In this document: positions 29,476-32,529 of the stretch, piece by piece
Layout of the letters: the number at the start of each line of letters is the position of its first letter
Numbering within the stretch: position 1 is the first letter of the stretch
From: Planctomycetota bacterium
Lineage (GTDB): Bacteria > Planctomycetota > Planctomycetia > Pirellulales > UBA1268
DNA length: 32,529 bases
Assembly: GCA_003670865.1 (NCBI GenBank)
Contig: QWQJ01000002.1
Coordinates: 1-32,529, forward strand
Direction of reading: 5' to 3'
Made by a program: the position numbers and the translations under genes
The notes under the pieces: generated by a model
Told to the model about the DNA's origin: nothing
What the model saw: only the letters and a program-made list of their open reading frames with translations
Databases searched by the model: none

Positions 29476-29901
29476 CTAGCCTTCAACCGTCAGACCCATG
29501 CTGCGAGCTGTGCCTTCAATCATGCGACGGGCATGGTCGCCGTCGCGGGCATTCAGGTCTGCGGCTTTGAGTCGAACGACCTCATCAAGCTGGGCCTTCG
29601 TAACCTTGCCAACCTTATCTTTGTTGGGCACTCCGGATCCTTTGGCAAGACCAGCAGCCTTTTTCAGCAGCGCCGCAGCTGGAGGGCTCTTCGTGACAAA
29701 GTCAAATGAACGATCGTTGTAGACGGTGACAACAACCGGAATCGGCATCCCGGCGGCCTCGCGAGTGCGATCGTTGAACTGCTGAACAAACTGGCCTAGG
29801 TTGATGCCGTAGCGGCCCAACGAAGTGCCGACTGGGGGGGCGGGAGTCGCCTGACCGCCGGGAACCTGGAATTTTGCCTGACCAACCATCTGCTTTGCCA
29901 T
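29476..29901 (-). CDS. rplK: 50S ribosomal protein L11
   Basis: 141 residues, the expected size. It forms the GTPase-associated centre with 23S rRNA and L10. The start [20 protein letters not shown] and the following [16 protein letters not shown] are diagnostic. The C-terminal RNA-binding domain ends in [13 protein letters not shown] 29901 is preceded by AAGGGTG. The 123-base leader from nusG is A/T-rich with two AAGACAA-like repeats and no stable hairpin that I can see. Confidence 0.97.
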   Translation of the reverse strand: MAKQMVGQAKFQVPGGQATPAPPVGTSLGRYGINLGQFVQQFNDRTREAAGMPIPVVVTVYNDRSFDFVTKSPPAAALLKKAAGLAKGSGVPNKDKVGKVTKAQLDEVVRLKAADLNARDGDHARRMIEGTARSMGLTVEG

Positions 29902-30024
29902 GGTTACACCCTTTTGTCTTAACTTGTCTTGAACTTTTTTTTCGATGCAAACTGCTTGATATCAAAGGAATCAGCGAAGACGTGACCACATCACTTGGCC
30001 CAGACGTTTCGCGAAAACGCTTTA

Positions 30025-30834
30025 CTAAACTGTCTCGATCTGCCAATACTCAATATCGACGGGAGTGGAACGGCCGAAAATACTGAGCATCACTGTTACG
30101 CGACCGTTGGCTTCGTCGATCTGCTCCACTTCGCCCTCAAAGTTTTCAAATGTACCTTCGGTAATTTTGACGCGATCACCCTTCTTAAACTTGATCTTTA
30201 ACCTAGGCGAATCCTCCGCCTTGACTTGTGTCTTGTTAAGCAACTTGGCGACATCTGCCTGAAGCATCGGGCTGGGACGGCCGGCCGAGCCGGTAAAGTC
30301 GCCGATGCCTCCAGTTTCTCGCACGAGGTACCACGTATCATCATTCAAAACCATGCTCACCAAGATGTAGCCGGGGTAGAGTTTTTTGGAAACAACCCGC
30401 TTCTTACCCGCCTTAAACTCTGTGACTTGTTCTTTCGGCACAATCACTTCACCAAAGTGCCTGCCTAAGCCCTGCAACGAAATACGTCGCATCAGAGTCT
30501 CACGAATTGAATCTTCACGATTGCTTTGCACCTTCAGGATGTACCACTGCTTCTCCGCCGCCGGCTTGCCTTCATCGTCGTCGCCATCAACGGAAACAGG
30601 CTTGGCTCTTTCACTGCCATCAAACGGATCAGCAAGCTCTGCTGGAGTGCCGTCGTCGTCGTTGAGATCTTCCCCGACAGCAGGGGCCTCCTGCTGGGCC
30701 GCTGCGTGCGATGCAGAAACACCCTGAACAGGTGCCTGAACTTCGGCCAGCGGGCTCGCAAGAGCGCTGTCCTCAATGACATTACCAATGGCTTGGTTGG
30801 GGTCTTTTTTTTGATCGTCTGTGGAATCGTTCAT
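30025..30834 (-). CDS. nusG: Transcription elongation/antitermination factor NusG with long acidic N-terminus
   Basis: 269 residues from ATG 30834, against 181 in E. coli. The first 88 or so residues are low-complexity and acidic (DDQKKDPNQ, EDLNDDDGTPAELADPFDG, DGDDDEGKPAAEK). The NGN domain follows (QWYILKVQSNREDSIRETL; KKLYPGYILVSM; WYLVRETGGIGDF), and the KOW domain ends the protein (FKKGDRVKITEGTFENFEG; IEYWQIETV). It binds RNA polymerase and links it to Rho or ribosomes. The frame opens at 30906, inside the secE reading region; ATG 30834 lies 32 bases after the secE stop and is the likelier start. If an internal start were used, a normal short NusG would result, but no good site is seen there. 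Confidence 0.95.
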   Translation of the reverse strand: MNDSTDDQKKDPNQAIGNVIEDSALASPLAEVQAPVQGVSASHAAAQQEAPAVGEDLNDDDGTPAELADPFDGSERAKPVSVDGDDDEGKPAAEKQWYILKVQSNREDSIRETLMRRISLQGLGRHFGEVIVPKEQVTEFKAGKKRVVSKKLYPGYILVSMVLNDDTWYLVRETGGIGDFTGSAGRPSPMLQADVAKLLNKTQVKAEDSPRLKIKFKKGDRVKITEGTFENFEGEVEQIDEANGRVTVMLSIFGRSTPVDIEYWQIETV

Positions 30835-30866
30835 AGAGGGCTCAGTATCCGAATGACTCAACGGTT

Positions 30867-31349
30867 TCAACCAATACTCTGGATGGCACGCAATACAAAC
30901 CACCAAAAGAGATCGTATCCAGCAAGAATTGCCGCAAGGGCAAAAATAAGAAAAATAATGACGGCCGAACTGCGAACGACCTCGTCACCCGTAGGCCAAG
31001 AAACCTTGGTCATCTCCGTCTCAACAGCAATGAGAAAATCGGCGAATCGTTGCATGTTGACAAAGCGAAAGATGATCCACAGCCCAAATGCCAAGAGCAA
31101 CCCCGGCACCAGAAACCGCACAATACCGATGTCTACCACGGGCACAACTGGCGAAAGAGACGTTCCACTGGCCAGCCACAGCGGCAGGAGTTGTCCCATC
31201 CTCCAGACACCAACTACCAGGGTGACTGCCAGCGCAGCAAACGTTGTTTGCCTTGCAACGCGACCTTGGTTTGGCTTGTAGACCGAGAAACTCAGGAGTT
31301 CTTTCCAGAGATTTCCATCGGTCGTTCGGCGTTCGTGGGTTTCAGCCAT
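30867..31349 (-). CDS. secE: Preprotein translocase subunit SecE
   Basis: 160 residues. Two membrane helices in the N-terminal half (FAALAVTLVVGVWRMGQLLP; VRFLVPGLLLAFGLWIIF) precede the conserved SecE core: an amphipathic segment RFADFLIAVETEMTKVSWPT and a C-terminal helix (VIIFLIFALAAILAGYDLFW). The VSWP motif is the family hallmark. The three-helix layout resembles E. coli SecE rather than the one-helix short form. ATG 31349 lies 63 bases after the tRNA-Trp gene. Confidence 0.94.
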   Translation of the reverse strand: MAETHERRTTDGNLWKELLSFSVYKPNQGRVARQTTFAALAVTLVVGVWRMGQLLPLWLASGTSLSPVVPVVDIGIVRFLVPGLLLAFGLWIIFRFVNMQRFADFLIAVETEMTKVSWPTGDEVVRSSAVIIFLIFALAAILAGYDLFWWFVLRAIQSIG

Positions 31350-31412
31350 AAATCTCTTTTGCTACTCAGCTTTTTCTTTTGGTCGTCTTTTTCGATCAGC
31401 TAACTTTGAAGG

Positions 31413-31485
31413 CAGGGGCGGCGGGAATCGAACTCGCAACCTCTGGTTTTGGAGACCAGCGCTCTGCCAGTTGAGCTACGCCCCT
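31413..31485 (-). tRNA. tRNA-Trp (anticodon CCA)
   Basis: A 73-base cloverleaf on the minus strand: acceptor AGGGGCG/CGCCCCT with discriminator G, D-arm GCTC/GAGC, anticodon arm CTGGT-CTCCAAA-ACCAG giving CCA, T-loop TTCGATT. The T stem GCGAG/CCCGC contains one A-C mismatch. The terminal CCA is not encoded (next bases CCT). Its place between tuf and secE is the common bacterial order. Confidence 0.95.
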
Positions 31486-31493
31486 GTAGTTAT

Positions 31494-31517
31494 GGGGCCC
31501 CTTTAGGCAGGGGCCCC
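31494..31517 (-). terminator. GC-rich hairpin between tuf and tRNA-Trp
   Basis: GGGGCCCC (31494-31501 and 31510-31517) occurs twice around an 8-base loop, forming an eight-pair all-GC stem. It lies 61 bases after the tuf stop and 8 bases before the tRNA. No U-tract follows, so it may be a partial terminator or a processing signal for the tRNA. Confidence 0.5.
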
Positions 31518-31578
31518 GCAACCAAACATCTTTCGTATCTTCTTTGTGAGTGCTTTTTTCGGAATACAACAATTAATC

Positions 31579-32529
31579 TCAGTCGAGAATCTTCGTGACA
31601 ACGCCTGAACCGACGGTTTTGCCGCCTTCTCGAATGGCAAAACGGACACCATTATCCATAGCAATCGGCACCATCAACTCCACCTCCATCTTGACGTTGT
31701 CGCCAGGCGTCACCATGTCGACTCCGCCGAGCAACTGGGTCGAGCCCGTCACGTCGGTCGTACGAAAGTAAAACTGCGGACGATACCCCGCGAAGAACGG
31801 CGTGTGTCGGCCACCTTCCTCTTTGGAGAGAATGTAGACCTCGCACTCAAACTTTTTGTGGGGCTTGATTGAGCCCGGTTTGGCTAAAACTTGACCACGT
31901 TCAATGCCATCGCGGGCAACTCCACGCAGCAAGCAACCAACATTGTCGCCGGCTTGTCCGCTATCGAGCACCTTCTTAAACATTTCCACGCCGGTGCATG
32001 TTGTCTTCTCAGACTTTTCATGGAGGCCGACGATTTCGACTTCGTCACCAACCTTGACGATTCCTCGCTCGATTCGGCCAGTTGCTACCGTACCGCGACC
32101 CTCGATTGAAAAAACGTCCTCGATGGCCATCAAGAACGGCTTGTCGAGCTCACGAACTGGTTCTTTGATGTATTCATCGACAGCAGCCAACAAGTCGCCG
32201 ATGCACTTATTCTTTTCCGCATCCTTAGGGCTATCGTATGCGGGCTTACCGGCTCCACGAATGATCGGTACATCGTCACCAGGAAAGCCATACTTCGTCA
32301 GCAGTTCGCGAATTTCCATCTCGACTAAATCAAGGAGTTCCGCATCATCCACAAGATCGACCTTGTTAAGAAAGACGACCAAAGACGGCACACCCACCTG
32401 CCGCGCGAGCAGAATATGCTCGCGCGTCTGGGGCATTGGCCCGTCGGCTGCGCTCACGACCAAGATGGCACCGTCCATCTGGGCGGCACCAGTGATCATG
32501 TTCTTGATGTAGTCGGCATGCCCTGGGCA
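31579..32529 (-). CDS. tuf: Elongation factor Tu, partial (N-terminus outside window)
   Basis: The 3' 951 bases of the gene, about 316 residues of the usual 390-400. The frame enters at the right edge within [11 protein letters not shown], just after switch II. Then come [16 protein letters not shown], the guanine-specificity motif NKVDLVD, domain 2 ([12 protein letters not shown]) and domain 3 ([23 protein letters not shown], in part), ending [10 protein letters not shown]. No frameshift is seen. It is the first gene in view of the block leading into tRNA-Trp, secE and the RNA polymerase genes. Confidence 0.98.
   Translation of the reverse strand, partial: CPGHADYIKNMITGAAQMDGAILVVSAADGPMPQTREHILLARQVGVPSLVVFLNKVDLVDDAELLDLVEMEIRELLTKYGFPGDDVPIIRGAGKPAYDSPKDAEKNKCIGDLLAAVDEYIKEPVRELDKPFLMAIEDVFSIEGRGTVATGRIERGIVKVGDEVEIVGLHEKSEKTTCTGVEMFKKVLDSGQAGDNVGCLLRGVARDGIERGQVLAKPGSIKPHKKFECEVYILSKEEGGRHTPFFAGYRPQFYFRTTDVTGSTQLLGGVDMVTPGDNVKMEVELMVPIAMDNGVRFAIREGGKTVGSGVVTKILD

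Noticed and set aside
30526-31281. A 251-codon plus-strand frame across nusG and secE.
   Set aside because: It spans two well-supported genes on the other strand and their junction; no recognisable domain.

Overview
The window (about 32.5 kb) looks like a chromosomal segment of a planctomycete, probably of the Pirellulales type. This is inferred from gene content only: an exosortase with an EpsI-like partner, a formylglycine-generating enzyme with both active-site cysteines, a free-standing RNA polymerase alpha C-terminal domain protein, Pro/Ala-rich secreted proteins, long N-terminal extensions, and frequent GTG starts. No rRNA, CRISPR array or prophage is visible.

Layout. (1) Bases 1-146 hold the 3' end of an IS4-type transposase and a possible terminal repeat. 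(2) Bases 354-6575, plus strand, form an exopolysaccharide/protein-sorting cluster: exosortase, Wzz/BY-kinase-type chain-length protein, EpsI-like protein, GDP-mannose 4,6-dehydratase and GDP-L-fucose synthase. Together they would make GDP-fucose, control polymer export and process or anchor surface proteins. (3) A PcrA/UvrD-type helicase lies on the minus strand, divergent from a stand-alone alpha-CTD gene (9323-9646). (4) Bases 9740-12227 carry three plus-strand genes joined by 4-base ATGA overlaps: a DUF3592-like membrane protein, a small probable beta-sandwich protein and a P-loop NTPase. This is the least understood unit here. A secreted Cys/Pro-rich protein and a PolX-PHP DNA polymerase follow. 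(5) On the minus strand come a CHAD-domain protein and a formylglycine-generating enzyme (likely one operon), and a secreted protein of unknown function. (6) From 19015 to the right edge, all minus strand, lies the conserved information-processing block in transcription order tuf, tRNA-Trp, secE, nusG, rplK, rplA, rplJ, rplL, rpoB, rpoC. tuf runs off the window.

The right 13 kb is conserved core. The left 19 kb is mixed accessory and lineage-specific material. The most interesting points are the stand-alone alpha-CTD with its whole DNA-contact surface intact, the overlapping three-gene cassette behind a long hairpin, and several strong hairpins at defined operon joints. No untranslated stretch exceeds 300 bases; the largest are 27216-27455, 134-353, 12228-12441 and 27867-28071, described in the entries or findings below.
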